Part shown: positions 17,636 through 26,992 of the stretch, piece after piece | Layout: each line of letters opens with the position of its first letter | Numbering within the stretch: position 1 is the first letter of the stretch | NCBI RefSeq assembly: GCF_029963765.1 | Contig: NZ_JALBYU010000011.1 | Location: 121,774-185,773 of the forward strand | Reading direction: 5' to 3' | Source of the DNA: Pseudomonas sp. UYIF39 | GTDB taxonomy: Bacteria; Pseudomonadota; Gammaproteobacteria; Pseudomonadales; Pseudomonadaceae | Length of the DNA: 64,000 bases | The notes under the pieces: generated by a model | What the model saw: only the letters and a program-made list of their open reading frames with translations | The model's database searches: none | What the model was told of the DNA's origin: nothing | Translations under genes and position numbers: made by a program

Positions 17636-18427
17636 TTACTCCTTGAAGCTTCGCACAACGCCAGCAGTATTCCACAGTATCGGCAAGATATTTCTGAAAT
17701 GCTCCGGATCGGCACTCGTCCAGAACTGCGCAGCACGTGCAGGCCCTTGGGCGAGCAATTCACGCTCGGCCAACAGACGCTGAAGTTGCCGCGCTACAGC
17801 GGCGCCGGTGTCGATCAGGCTGATGTCATCGGGGATCATCTGCTTAAGCAACGGCTTTAGGAAGGGGTAATGCGTGCAGCCAAGAATTATCGTGTCGCAC
17901 CCGGCGCCGAGCAGCGGTTCGACATACCTGGCAAGCAACTGGCGCAATGCCTCGCTGTGCAAATCGCCGCTTTCAATCAGCTCCACCAGGCCGGGGCACG
18001 GCTGGGTGATGACTTGCACATCGGTGGCGAATCGGTCGAGCAACGCGGCGAACTTGGCACTCTGCAAGGTGCCGGTGGTGGCGAGCACACCGACCACACC
18101 GCTGCGGGTGGCGGCAGCGGCCGGTTTGACCGCTGGCTCCATTCCGACGATGGGCCACTCGGGATAATCACGCCGCAAGTCTGCAACGCCAGCGACAGTC
18201 GCCGTGTTGCAAGCCAGCACCAAGGCCTTGGCGCCCTGCTGCTGAAAAAAACCGGCCATCACGCTGCAACGATGACGGATGAACTCCGGGGTTTTCTCGC
18301 CGTAGGGAATATTCCCGCAATCGGCTACGTACAACAGTGACTCGTTGGGTAGCAAACGCTGGATCTCGGCCAGCACCGAAAGCCCACCGACGCCGGAGTC
18401 GAACACGCCAATCGGCGCTTCACGCAT
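17636..18427 (-). CDS. murI: glutamate racemase
   Basis: A 263-residue cytoplasmic enzyme making D-glutamate for peptidoglycan. Start region PIGVFDSGVGGLSV is diagnostic. The two catalytic cysteines are in VLACNTATVAG and TIILGCTHYPF. ATG 18427 is chosen because it gives the standard N-terminus; the open frame extends further up but into moeB. The start overlaps the end of the moeB-like gene by eight bases, so translation is probably coupled. Last gene of the hemA-prfA-prmC-moeB-murI run. Confidence 0.94.
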   Translation of the reverse strand: MREAPIGVFDSGVGGLSVLAEIQRLLPNESLLYVADCGNIPYGEKTPEFIRHRCSVMAGFFQQQGAKALVLACNTATVAGVADLRRDYPEWPIVGMEPAVKPAAAATRSGVVGVLATTGTLQSAKFAALLDRFATDVQVITQPCPGLVELIESGDLHSEALRQLLARYVEPLLGAGCDTIILGCTHYPFLKPLLKQMIPDDISLIDTGAAVARQLQRLLAERELLAQGPARAAQFWTSADPEHFRNILPILWNTAGVVRSFKE

Positions 18428-19175
18428 GCTTCGAACCACAGACGCTGCAGCCCGGATCACGCTTGACCCGCAATTCGCGAAAGCGCGAGCCCAAGGCATC
18501 GATCAACAACAGACGCCCCACCAGCGGTTCGCCAAAACCCACCAGCAACTTCATGGCTTCCAGCGCCTGAAGGCTGCCAACCAGGCCAACCAAAGGCCCT
18601 ACCACGCCGGCTTCGCTGCAGGTCAGTTCGGCTTCGCTGCCGTGACCATATAAACAGTGGTAGCACGGACTCTCCGGGCGACGCGGGTCAAACACCGACA
18701 ACTGCCCTTCCAGCCGAATCGCAGCTCCACTGACCAGCGGTTTGCCGGCGGCGACACACGCAGCGTTGACCGCTTCGCGGGTGGAGAAATTGTCGGAACA
18801 GTCCAGCACCAGATCCACCGCAGCCACGGCGGCGGCCAGGGAGTCTTCGTCCAGCGCGGTGCGATGGGCGATCAACTGAATCTCGGGATTGATTGCAGTC
18901 AGTCGGCGAATAGCCGAATCGACCTTACTCAGCCCGACGCTGTCGGTGTCGTGAACGATCTGGCGTTGCAGGTTGGTCAGGTCGACCGTGTCGAAATCCG
19001 CCAAATGCAACTCACCGACGCCGGCGGCTGCCAGATACAGCGCAACCGGTGAGCCGAGGCCGCCGAGACCGACGATCAACACGCGGCTTTCTTTCAGTCG
19101 CAACTGGCCGTCGATGTCGACGTGCTGCAACAGAATCTGCCGACTGTAGCGCAACAATTCCCGATCATTCAGCAC
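18420..19175 (-). CDS. moeB: MoeB/ThiF-type adenylyltransferase
   Basis: A 251-residue E1-like enzyme that adenylates the C-terminal glycine of a small sulfur carrier such as MoaD or ThiS. ATP-binding motif VLIVGLGGLGSPVALYLAAAGVG lies at about residues 32-55 and DNFSTR near 127. A zinc site is formed by CYHC and the C-terminal CSVC. There is no C-terminal rhodanese domain. Sequence alone does not separate MoeB from ThiF; position matches the gene called moeB in P. aeruginosa. Overlaps prmC by seven bases. Confidence 0.85.
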   Translation of the reverse strand: MLNDRELLRYSRQILLQHVDIDGQLRLKESRVLIVGLGGLGSPVALYLAAAGVGELHLADFDTVDLTNLQRQIVHDTDSVGLSKVDSAIRRLTAINPEIQLIAHRTALDEDSLAAAVAAVDLVLDCSDNFSTREAVNAACVAAGKPLVSGAAIRLEGQLSVFDPRRPESPCYHCLYGHGSEAELTCSEAGVVGPLVGLVGSLQALEAMKLLVGFGEPLVGRLLLIDALGSRFRELRVKRDPGCSVCGSKHA

Positions 19176-19999
19176 GGCAGGCGCCCCAGGCTGATACGTT
19201 CGTGACCGCCCAGATCGGTGCGGCTGTGGACTTCTTCAAAACCGCGAGTCAGCAGCAAATCGCGTACCGCAGTGGCTTGATCGTAACCGTGTTCAAGCAT
19301 CAGCCAACCGCCCGCAGCCAGATAATCCGGCGCCTGGGCGACGATCAGACGCAGATCGTCGAGCCCATCGACGCCAGCCACCAAGGCACTGGCCGGTTCG
19401 AAGCGCACGTCGCCTTCCACCAGATGAGGGTCGGCGGAGGCGATGTAAGGCGGGTTGCTGATGATCAGCTGAAAACGCTGACCTTCCAGCGCACTGAACC
19501 AATGACTGCTCAGTACGGTGGCGTTATTCAGGTGCAAGCGCTGGCGATTGCGCTCGGCCAAGGCCACGGCTTCGAGCACGCGATCCACGGCGGTAACCTT
19601 CCAGGCCGGACGCTCGCTGGCCAGGGCCAGGGCAATGGCGCCGCTGCCAGTGCCGAGGTCGAGTACCGTGGCAGGTGTGGCCGGCAGCAGTTCCAGCGCG
19701 GTCTCCACCAGCAGTTCGGTGTCCGGGCGCGGGATCAGCGTATGCGGCGCAACTTCCAGATCAAGTTTCCAGAAACCTTGCTGACCGAGGATGTAAGCCA
19801 CTGGCTCACCGCCACGGCGGCGCTGCAAATACTCGGCAAATTTAAGCGCCGCTTCGCTCGGAACGATGCGCTCGGGCCAGGTGTGCAGAAAACTGCGGGA
19901 CTTGCCCAACGCAGCGGCCAGCAACAATTCGGCATCCAGGCGCGCGGTGGGCGAATCTGGCAGGTCGGCGGCGCGTAACAAACTGGCAATGATCGTCAT
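19169..19999 (-). CDS. prmC: peptide chain release factor glutamine methyltransferase
   Basis: The 276-residue enzyme methylates the glutamine of the GGQ motif in release factors RF1 and RF2. The SAM-binding motif VLDLGTGSGAIALALA and the catalytic NPPYIAS motif are both present in the expected order (about residues 117 and 183). It ends by overlapping moeB and starts right at the end of prfA, the gene for its substrate RF1. Confidence 0.94.
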   Translation of the reverse strand: MTIIASLLRAADLPDSPTARLDAELLLAAALGKSRSFLHTWPERIVPSEAALKFAEYLQRRRGGEPVAYILGQQGFWKLDLEVAPHTLIPRPDTELLVETALELLPATPATVLDLGTGSGAIALALASERPAWKVTAVDRVLEAVALAERNRQRLHLNNATVLSSHWFSALEGQRFQLIISNPPYIASADPHLVEGDVRFEPASALVAGVDGLDDLRLIVAQAPDYLAAGGWLMLEHGYDQATAVRDLLLTRGFEEVHSRTDLGGHERISLGRLPC

Positions 20000-21082
20000 T
20001 TACTCACCTATCGCTGCCAGTTGGTCGGCCTGGTATTCGGCCAGCAACGGCTCGATCACCGCATCGACGCCACCCGCGAGGATTTCGTCGAGGGAATACA
20101 ACGTCAGGTTGACCCGATGGTCGGTAACCCGACCCTGGGCAAAGTTATACGTGCGGATCCGCTCCGAGCGATCGCCCGAACCGACCAGTAATTTACGCTC
20201 GCTTGCGATAGCGTTCGCGGCGGCGCTGGTCTGTTGATCGTTGAGCTTGGCCGACAGCCAGGACATCGCCCGGGCGCGGTTCTTGTGCTGGGAACGTTCC
20301 TCCTGGCACTCGACGACAATACCGGACGGCAAGTGCGTGATGCGGATCGCCGAGTCCGTTTTGTTAACGTGCTGACCACCGGCACCGGAGGATTTGTAGG
20401 TATCGATGCGCAAATCCGATGGGTTGATCTCGATTGCTTCCTGCTCGTCCGGCTCGGGTAATACGGCTACGGTGCAGGCCGAGGTGTGGATGCGACCCTG
20501 GGATTCGGTAGCGGGAACCCGTTGTACGCGGTGGGCGCCGGATTCGAATTTCAGCTTGCCGTAGACGCTGTCGCCTTCGACGCGGGCGATGACTTCTTTA
20601 AAGCCGCCGTGTTCACCGATGTTCTCCGAGAGGATTTCCACCCGCCAGCCGCGACGCTCGGCGTAACGCGAATACATGCGGAACAGGTCGCCGGAGAAAA
20701 TCGCCGCCTCGTCACCGCCGGTGCCGGCGCGGATTTCGAGGAACACGTTGCGCCCATCGTTCGGATCCTTGGGCAGCAGCATGCGTTGCAGGCTGGCTTC
20801 GATTTCGATCAATTGCTCTTTGGCTTCGCGGACTTCTTCCACGGCCATTTCGCGCATGTCCGGGTCGCTGTCCTTGAGCAGCGCCTGAGCGCCTTCGAGA
20901 TCGCTTTGTACTTTGAGCAACTGTTTATAGGTTTCGACAATCGGTTCGACTTCCGCGTATTCCTTGGAATAGGTGCGGAATTTGTTCTGATCGGAAATGA
21001 CTTCGCCGTCGCCAAGCAAGGCGGTCAATTCCTCGAAACGGTCCTGGAGGATGTCCAGCTTATTGAGCAGTGACGCTTTCAT
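20000..21082 (-). CDS. prfA: peptide chain release factor 1
   Basis: A 360-residue protein of normal RF1 length that reads UAA and UAG stop codons on the ribosome. The GGQ loop is SSGAGGQHVNKTDSAIRITH near residue 230; the codon-recognition motif PAT is present in RVPATESQGRIH. It overlaps the end of hemA by four bases (ATGA), the usual arrangement in gammaproteobacteria, and is followed directly by prmC. Confidence 0.96.
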   Translation of the reverse strand: MKASLLNKLDILQDRFEELTALLGDGEVISDQNKFRTYSKEYAEVEPIVETYKQLLKVQSDLEGAQALLKDSDPDMREMAVEEVREAKEQLIEIEASLQRMLLPKDPNDGRNVFLEIRAGTGGDEAAIFSGDLFRMYSRYAERRGWRVEILSENIGEHGGFKEVIARVEGDSVYGKLKFESGAHRVQRVPATESQGRIHTSACTVAVLPEPDEQEAIEINPSDLRIDTYKSSGAGGQHVNKTDSAIRITHLPSGIVVECQEERSQHKNRARAMSWLSAKLNDQQTSAAANAIASERKLLVGSGDRSERIRTYNFAQGRVTDHRVNLTLYSLDEILAGGVDAVIEPLLAEYQADQLAAIGE

Positions 21083-22368
21083 TGCGGTTTTTTATCCGAA
21101 AAGCTATCCGATGAGCCCTCATTCAGGGCAAAGAGTTCCTGGGCCATGGCCAGCGCATCGAGGCGGCCTTCGGCAGAGAGCTTTTTCAATTGCACGCTCG
21201 GTGCGTGCAAGAGTTTGTTGGTCAGGCCGCGCGCCAGTTGCACCAGCACGTCTTCGGCGCTGCTGCCGTTGGCCAGCATGCGTTGGGCCTTCTGCAATTC
21301 TTCGTCGCGCATGCGCTCGCTTTGTTGGCGATAGGCCTTGAGCACATCCACCGCCGCCAGTTCACGCAGGCGGACCATGAAATCTTCGGCACCGATCGAG
21401 ACCATCTCCTCCGCCGCCTGGGCTGCGCCCTGGCGGCTCTTGAGGTTCTCGGCGACCACTTCGTGGAGATCGTCGACGCTATAAAGGTAAACGTCGTCCA
21501 GTTCGCCGACTTCCGGCTCGATATCCCGGGGGACGGCGATGTCTACCATGAAGATCGGCTTGTGCTTGCGCAGTTTCAAGGCGCTTTCCACCGCGCCCTT
21601 GCCCAGGATCGGCAACTGGCTGGCGGTGGAACTGATAACGATGTCGCTGCGCACCAGTTCGGCCGGGATTTCCGAGAGCAACACCGCGTGGGCGCCGAAC
21701 TGCTCGGCCAGAATACTCGCGCGTTCCAGGGTGCGGTTGGCGACGACGATGCGCTTTACACCCAACTCGTGCAGATGGCGGGCGACCAGGGTGATGGTTT
21801 CGCCGGCGCCGATCAGCAAGGCCTGGCTGCGTTGCAGGTCGCTGAAAATCTGTTTCGCCAGACTGACCGCGGCAAACGCCACGGACACCGGGTTCTCGCC
21901 GATGGCAGTGTCGGTGCGCACCTGTTTGGCCGCGTTGAACGTGGCCTGAAACAGCCGCCCGAGCAACGGACCGATAGTGCCGGCCTCGCGGGCCACGGCG
22001 TAGGCCGATTTCATCTGACCGAGAATCTGCGGTTCGCCCAACACCAGCGAATCGAGCCCGGAGGCCACCCGCATCATGTGACGAACTGCCGCATCATCTT
22101 CGTGCACATAAGCACTCGCGCGCAGCTCTTCGAGGCTCAAATGGTGATAGTCGGCCAGCCAGCGCAAAATAACGTCAGCCGAAAGGTGATCCTGTTCTAT
22201 ATAGAGTTCACTGCGATTGCAGGTGGAGAGGATCGCTGCTTCGCGGCTGTCGGTAAGTCGGCAGAGCTGCTGCAAGGCCTCCACCAGCTGCTCAGGGGTA
22301 AAGGCCACGCGCTCGCGGACGTCTACTGAAGCAGTCTTGTGGTTAATACCGAGTGCAAGGAAGGCCAT
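21079..22368 (-). CDS. hemA: glutamyl-tRNA reductase
   Basis: The 429-residue enzyme reduces glutamyl-tRNA to glutamate-1-semialdehyde, the first committed step of tetrapyrrole synthesis by the C5 route. MAFLALGINHKTASVDVRERVAF is the standard N-terminus; the catalytic Cys is in ILSTCNRSELY near residue 50. The NADPH domain (ALLIGAGETITLVARHL) and the C-terminal dimerisation helix region follow. It heads a five-gene run and is divergent from the TPR lipoprotein gene; the intergenic region of about 180 bases carries both promoters. Confidence 0.96.
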   Translation of the reverse strand: MAFLALGINHKTASVDVRERVAFTPEQLVEALQQLCRLTDSREAAILSTCNRSELYIEQDHLSADVILRWLADYHHLSLEELRASAYVHEDDAAVRHMMRVASGLDSLVLGEPQILGQMKSAYAVAREAGTIGPLLGRLFQATFNAAKQVRTDTAIGENPVSVAFAAVSLAKQIFSDLQRSQALLIGAGETITLVARHLHELGVKRIVVANRTLERASILAEQFGAHAVLLSEIPAELVRSDIVISSTASQLPILGKGAVESALKLRKHKPIFMVDIAVPRDIEPEVGELDDVYLYSVDDLHEVVAENLKSRQGAAQAAEEMVSIGAEDFMVRLRELAAVDVLKAYRQQSERMRDEELQKAQRMLANGSSAEDVLVQLARGLTNKLLHAPSVQLKKLSAEGRLDALAMAQELFALNEGSSDSFSDKKPQ

Positions 22369-22550
22369 TCAAAGTCGCTGATGGTGACGTGAAGCCGGCA
22401 ATTGTCCTACTTCGACAGAGCCAGAACAACTACTGCTGACTATTGTCCCAATGACCTGCCTCTATAAAGACACCAATTGAGACTCGGTTATGTTTGGCTG
22501 AAGGCTTGTGTCATGATGATCCGACCGCAGGTTAGTCGTCCTCTTCCTAT

Positions 22551-24275
22551 ATGAATAGATCTTCCGCGTTGCTCCTCGCTTTTGTCTTCCTCAGCGGCTG
22601 CCAGGCCTTGGCACCCGTTTCGTCGGACGGTACGCCGCCGGTCGAAGACAGCACTCCGGCCCCTGAAAAGCCCAAGGTTTACAGCTCATTCAGTGAAGAA
22701 ACCATCTTCAGTCTGTTGAGCGCCGAACTGGCTGGCCAGCGCAATCGTTTCGACATTGCCCTGGACAACTACGTGACCCAGGCCATCAATACTCAAGATC
22801 CGGGCATCTCCGAACGGGCATTCCGTATCGCAGAGTACCTGGGCGCCGATCAGGCTGCCCTGGACACCGCTTTGATCTGGGCGAAAAACGCCCCGCAAGA
22901 CCTTGAGGCGCAACGGGCAGCTGCCGTGCAATTGGCTCGTGCCGGGCGTTATGACGACTCCATGGCCTATATGGAGAAAGTCTTGCAAGGCAAGGGCGAC
23001 ACGCATTTCGACTTCCTCGCCCTGTCTGCGGCCGACACCGACCAGGACACGCGCAACGGCTTGATGAAAAGTTTTGACCGTTTATTACAGCGCCATCCGA
23101 ACAACGGTCAGCTGATTTTCGGTAAAGCCTTATTGCTGCAACAGGACGGTGACGCCAAGGGCGCACTGCGCCTGCTGGAAGACAACCCACCGGACGACGG
23201 CGAAATAGCACCGATTCTGCTACGCGCGCGCCTGCTGCAGACCCTCAGTCGTGGCGATGAAGCGTTGCCGCTGCTGCAAAAAAGCATCAAGAAATACCCG
23301 GACGACAAACGCCTGCGCCTGACTTACGCGCGCATGCTGGTTGAACAGGACCGCATGGACGACGCCAAAGCCGAGTTCTCGAGCCTGGTTCAGCAGTACC
23401 CGGAAGACGACGAACTGCGTTACTCCCTGGCGCTGGTCTGCCTGGAAGCCAAGGCCTGGAATGAGGCCAAGGGCTATCTGGAAGACCTGATCGCCCGGGA
23501 AAGCCACGTCGATTCGGCGCACTTGAACCTCGGCCGTATCGCTGAAGAGCGCAACGACCCTCAAGGTGCGCTGATCGAGTACGCCCAGGTCGGCCCGGGC
23601 AACGATTACCTGCCAGCGCAATTGCGTCAGGCCGATATCCTGATGAACAACGGCAAGACCGCCGAAGCCCAAAGCCGTCTGGCTGCGGAGCGCGATGAGC
23701 AGCCCGATTACGCGATTCAGTTGTATTTGATCGAAGCGGAAACCTTGTCCGCCAATAAACAGCCCGACAAGGCCTGGAATGTATTGAAGCAAGCCTTGCA
23801 GAAATACCCGGACGATCTGAACCTGCTGTACACCCGCGCCATGCTAGCGGAAAAACGCAATGATCTGGCGCAGATGGAAAAAGACCTGCGACTGATCATC
23901 AAGCGCGACCCGGACAACGCGATGGCGCTGAACGCCCTCGGTTACACCCTGTCCGACCGCACGACGCGCTACGCCGAAGCCAAGGCCTTGATCGAACAGG
24001 CGCACCAGATCAATCCGGAAGACCCGGCGGTACTCGACAGCCTCGGCTGGGTGAACTTCCGCATGGGCAACTTCGACGAAGCCGAACGCCTGCTGCGCAA
24101 GGCGCTGGAGCGCTTCCCCGATCAGGAAGTTGCCGCGCACCTGGGTGAAGTCCTGTGGGCCAACGGCAAGCAACGGGAAGCCAAACAAATCTGGAGCAAG
24201 TTCCTCAAGGAGCAGCCCGACAGCCCCATCCTGCGCAGCACCATCAAGCGCCTGACCGGATCAGAGACTCTTTAA
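22551..24275 (+). CDS. TPR-repeat lipoprotein
   Basis: A 574-residue protein with lipoprotein signal MNRSSALLLAFVFLSGCQAL (lipid-carrying Cys at residue 17) and many tetratricopeptide repeats through the whole mature part, for example SRGDEALPLLQKSIKKYPDD and GNFDEAERLLRKALERFPDQ. It is expected at the outer membrane facing the periplasm as a protein-binding scaffold. It is followed after four bases by lolB. The position matches PA4667; no specific partner is known to me. Confidence 0.88.
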   Translation: MNRSSALLLAFVFLSGCQALAPVSSDGTPPVEDSTPAPEKPKVYSSFSEETIFSLLSAELAGQRNRFDIALDNYVTQAINTQDPGISERAFRIAEYLGADQAALDTALIWAKNAPQDLEAQRAAAVQLARAGRYDDSMAYMEKVLQGKGDTHFDFLALSAADTDQDTRNGLMKSFDRLLQRHPNNGQLIFGKALLLQQDGDAKGALRLLEDNPPDDGEIAPILLRARLLQTLSRGDEALPLLQKSIKKYPDDKRLRLTYARMLVEQDRMDDAKAEFSSLVQQYPEDDELRYSLALVCLEAKAWNEAKGYLEDLIARESHVDSAHLNLGRIAEERNDPQGALIEYAQVGPGNDYLPAQLRQADILMNNGKTAEAQSRLAAERDEQPDYAIQLYLIEAETLSANKQPDKAWNVLKQALQKYPDDLNLLYTRAMLAEKRNDLAQMEKDLRLIIKRDPDNAMALNALGYTLSDRTTRYAEAKALIEQAHQINPEDPAVLDSLGWVNFRMGNFDEAERLLRKALERFPDQEVAAHLGEVLWANGKQREAKQIWSKFLKEQPDSPILRSTIKRLTGSETL

Positions 24276-24279
24276 AATC

Positions 24280-24897
24280 ATGTTTTTGCGCCACCTCATT
24301 GTTTTCAGCTTCATCGCCCTGCTCGCCGGTTGCGCGGGCTTCGGGGCCCGCGAGTCAGTCCAGGGTCAAGGCAACCCGGCCCAATGGCGCGTGTACAAAC
24401 AGCAACTGACCAGCCTTGACGGCTGGCAGATCAACGGCAAGATCGGCATTCGCGCCCCGAAAGATTCGGGCAGCGGCACATTGTTCTGGCTGCAGCGACA
24501 GGATTACTACGACATTCGCCTCTCCGGCCCCCTGGGTCGCGGCGCAGCACGCCTGACCGGTCGCCCCGGCAAGGTCTCGCTGGAAGTCGCCAATCAGGGC
24601 CGCTATGAAGCGCCGACGCCTGAAGTGTTGGTCGAAGAACAACTGGGCTGGAAGTTACCGGTGTCCAATCTGGCCTGGTGGGTTCGCGGGCTCCCGGCTC
24701 CGGACAGCAAAAGCCGTCTGACGCTGGATGCCGACAGCCGCCTGGCCAATCTTGAGCAGGATGGCTGGCAGGTCGAATACCTCAGCTATGCCGAACAAAA
24801 CGGCTTTTGGCTACCCGAGCGGATCAAACTGCACGGCACCGACCTTGACGTCACGCTGGTGATCAAGGAATGGCAACCTCGCAAATTGGGGCAGTGA
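24280..24897 (+). CDS. lolB: outer-membrane lipoprotein receptor LolB
   Basis: A 205-residue lipoprotein that accepts lipoproteins from periplasmic LolA and inserts them into the outer membrane. Signal MFLRHLIVFSFIALLAGCAG with lipobox LAGC; the mature part has the LolB features WQINGKIGIRAP and LWWLQR-like beta strands (GTLFWLQRQDYYDIRLSGPLG is the region). It lies between the TPR lipoprotein gene and ispE, the usual lolB-ispE pairing. Confidence 0.93.
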   Translation: MFLRHLIVFSFIALLAGCAGFGARESVQGQGNPAQWRVYKQQLTSLDGWQINGKIGIRAPKDSGSGTLFWLQRQDYYDIRLSGPLGRGAARLTGRPGKVSLEVANQGRYEAPTPEVLVEEQLGWKLPVSNLAWWVRGLPAPDSKSRLTLDADSRLANLEQDGWQVEYLSYAEQNGFWLPERIKLHGTDLDVTLVIKEWQPRKLGQ

Positions 24898-24899
24898 AC

Positions 24900-25751
24900 A
24901 TGACGGTTCCGCGTTTGACGCTGCCCTCCCCGGCCAAACTCAATCTGATGCTGCACATCCTCGGTCGCCGTGAAGACGGCTACCACGAGCTGCAGACTAT
25001 TTTTCAGTTTCTCGATTACGGCGATGAAATCACGTTCGCCGTTCGTGATGACGGTGTGATTCGACTGCACACCGAATTCGATGGCGTTCCTCACGACAGC
25101 AATCTGATTGTTCGAGCGGCAAAAAAACTTCAGGAGCAATCCGGTTGTTCGCTCGGTATCGACATCTGGATCGAAAAAATCTTGCCCATGGGCGGTGGAA
25201 TTGGTGGCGGCAGTTCAAATGCCGCGACGACTTTGCTCGGCCTCAATCATCTTTGGCAACTGGGTTGGGATGAGGATCGACTGGCCACTTTGGGCCTGAC
25301 GCTTGGCGCCGACGTCCCGGTTTTCGTGCGTGGGCACGCGGCTTTTGCCGAAGGCGTGGGGGAGAAACTGACCCCTGTAGACCCCGAAGAACCGTGGTAT
25401 CTCGTGCTTGTGCCGCAAGTCTCTGTAAGTACAGCAGAAATTTTTTCAGATCCGTTGTTGACACGTAACTCTTCTCCCATTAAAGTGCGCCCCGTTCCCA
25501 AGGGAAACAGTCGAAATGACTGCTTACCGGTGGTAGCAAGGCGTTACCCAGATGTACGTAACGCATTGAATTTGTTAGGTAAATTTACCGAAGCAAAACT
25601 CACCGGAACTGGAAGTTGTGTGTTTGGGGGCTTCCCAAGCAAAGCTGAAGCTGATAAAGTCTCGGCCCTTCTTACAGAGACCCTTACAGGGTTTGTAGCA
25701 AAGGGAAGCAACGTTTCGATGTTGCATCGCAAGCTGCAAAGTCTGCTCTAA
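24900..25751 (+). CDS. ispE: 4-diphosphocytidyl-2-C-methyl-D-erythritol kinase
   Basis: The 283-residue GHMP kinase phosphorylates CDP-methylerythritol in the MEP isoprenoid pathway. The catalytic start LPSPAKLNLMLHILGRREDGYHEL and the ATP loop PMGGGIGGGSSNAATTL (about residues 98-114) are intact. ATG 24900 lies two bases after the lolB stop. The codons in the last third are more A/T-rich than average for the window. Confidence 0.95.
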   Translation: MTVPRLTLPSPAKLNLMLHILGRREDGYHELQTIFQFLDYGDEITFAVRDDGVIRLHTEFDGVPHDSNLIVRAAKKLQEQSGCSLGIDIWIEKILPMGGGIGGGSSNAATTLLGLNHLWQLGWDEDRLATLGLTLGADVPVFVRGHAAFAEGVGEKLTPVDPEEPWYLVLVPQVSVSTAEIFSDPLLTRNSSPIKVRPVPKGNSRNDCLPVVARRYPDVRNALNLLGKFTEAKLTGTGSCVFGGFPSKAEADKVSALLTETLTGFVAKGSNVSMLHRKLQSLL

Positions 25752-25788
25752 AAGGAATCGAGTACTGGGTACTCGTTGCAACAGATAC

Positions 25789-25863
25789 AGGGGCGTCGCC
25801 AAGCGGTAAGGCAGCAGGTTTTGATCCTGCCATGCGTTGGTTCGAATCCAGCCGCCCCTGCCA
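25789..25863 (+). tRNA. tRNA-Gln (anticodon TTG)
   Basis: The 75-base gene folds as a cloverleaf: acceptor arms AGGGGCG and CGCCCCT pair fully, the anticodon stem GCAGG/CCTGC encloses TTTTGAT with anticodon TTG, the T loop has GGTTCGAATCC, and CCA is encoded at 25861-25863. It lies between ispE and prs, as in P. aeruginosa. Confidence 0.95.
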
Positions 25864-25909
25864 TTTTCTAATACTCATCCAGGTTACCCTCAGCCTCTAG
25901 GTACTGCGC

Positions 25910-26851
25910 GTGTCCAAGATGATGGTCTTTACGGGGAACGCTAACCCCGATCTGGCTCGGCGTGTTGTACGTCAGCTGCATATCCCTCTCGGTGACATCT
26001 CTGTCGGTAAGTTCTCCGACGGCGAAATTACTGCCGAGATCAATGAAAACGTCCGCGGTAAAGATGTCTTCATTATTCAGCCGACTTGCGCTCCGACCAA
26101 CGATAACCTGATGGAACTGGTAGTGATGGCTGATGCCTTCCGCCGCTCCTCGGCTACTCGTATCACTGCTGTTATTCCTTACTTTGGTTATGCCCGTCAG
26201 GATCGCCGTCCGCGTTCCGCACGTGTGGCTATCAGCGCGAAAGTCGTTGCTGACATGCTTACCGTAGTCGGCATCGACCGTGTTCTCACGGTTGATCTGC
26301 ATGCTGACCAAATCCAGGGTTTCTTCGATATTCCGGTAGATAACATCTACGGCTCCCCAGTATTGGTGGATGACATTGAAGATCAGCGCTTCGAAAACCT
26401 GATGATCGTGTCCCCGGACATTGGCGGCGTCGTGCGTGCACGTGCTGTTGCCAAATCCCTGGGCGTGGATCTCGGGATCATCGACAAACGCCGTGAGAAA
26501 GCCAATCACTCTGAAGTGATGCATATCATCGGTGATGTCGAAGGGCGTACCTGTATTCTGGTCGATGACATGGTCGATACCGCCGGCACTCTGTGCCACG
26601 CGGCCAAGGCCCTGAAAGAGCATGGCGCTGCCAAGGTTTTCGCCTACTGCACACACCCTGTGCTGTCCGGTCGGGCGATCGAAAACATCGAAAATTCAAT
26701 GCTGGACGAACTGGTGGTGACTAACACCATCCCGTTGTCCGCAGCTGCTCAAGCCTGCTCGCGTATCCGTCAACTGGATATCGCGCCGGTAGTTGCCGAA
26801 GCGGTTCGCCGCATCAGCAACGAAGAATCGATCAGCGCGATGTTCCGTTAA
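25910..26851 (+). CDS. prs: ribose-phosphate pyrophosphokinase (PRPP synthase)
   Basis: A 313-residue enzyme that makes PRPP from ribose 5-phosphate and ATP, feeding nucleotide, histidine and tryptophan synthesis, and also hpt and upp of this window. It starts with GTG at 25910 (SKMMVFTGNANPDLARRV). The PRPP-binding motif CILVDDMVDTAGTL is near residue 215 and the flexible ATP loop YFGYARQDRRPRSARVA near 95. Normal length. A strong terminator follows. Confidence 0.96.
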   Translation: MSKMMVFTGNANPDLARRVVRQLHIPLGDISVGKFSDGEITAEINENVRGKDVFIIQPTCAPTNDNLMELVVMADAFRRSSATRITAVIPYFGYARQDRRPRSARVAISAKVVADMLTVVGIDRVLTVDLHADQIQGFFDIPVDNIYGSPVLVDDIEDQRFENLMIVSPDIGGVVRARAVAKSLGVDLGIIDKRREKANHSEVMHIIGDVEGRTCILVDDMVDTAGTLCHAAKALKEHGAAKVFAYCTHPVLSGRAIENIENSMLDELVVTNTIPLSAAAQACSRIRQLDIAPVVAEAVRRISNEESISAMFR

Positions 26852-26884
26852 GGGCCCTGCCCTTCTCGAATGTCTCGTTGACGA

Positions 26885-26928
26885 AAAGCGCCCCGCCCCG
26901 GCATTCCTGTCGGGGCGGGGCTTTTTTG
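26885..26928 (+). terminator. rho-independent terminator after prs
   Basis: A 16-base perfect stem (arms AAAGCGCCCCGCCCCG and its complement) with a ten-base loop, ending in a T run, lies 34 bases after the prs stop. Confidence 0.92.
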
Positions 26929-26992
26929 CCCATATCGCCTTTAGCGCTGGTCGCAAACGCTGGGGCGAATGTGGTTATTTTGGAGATACAAC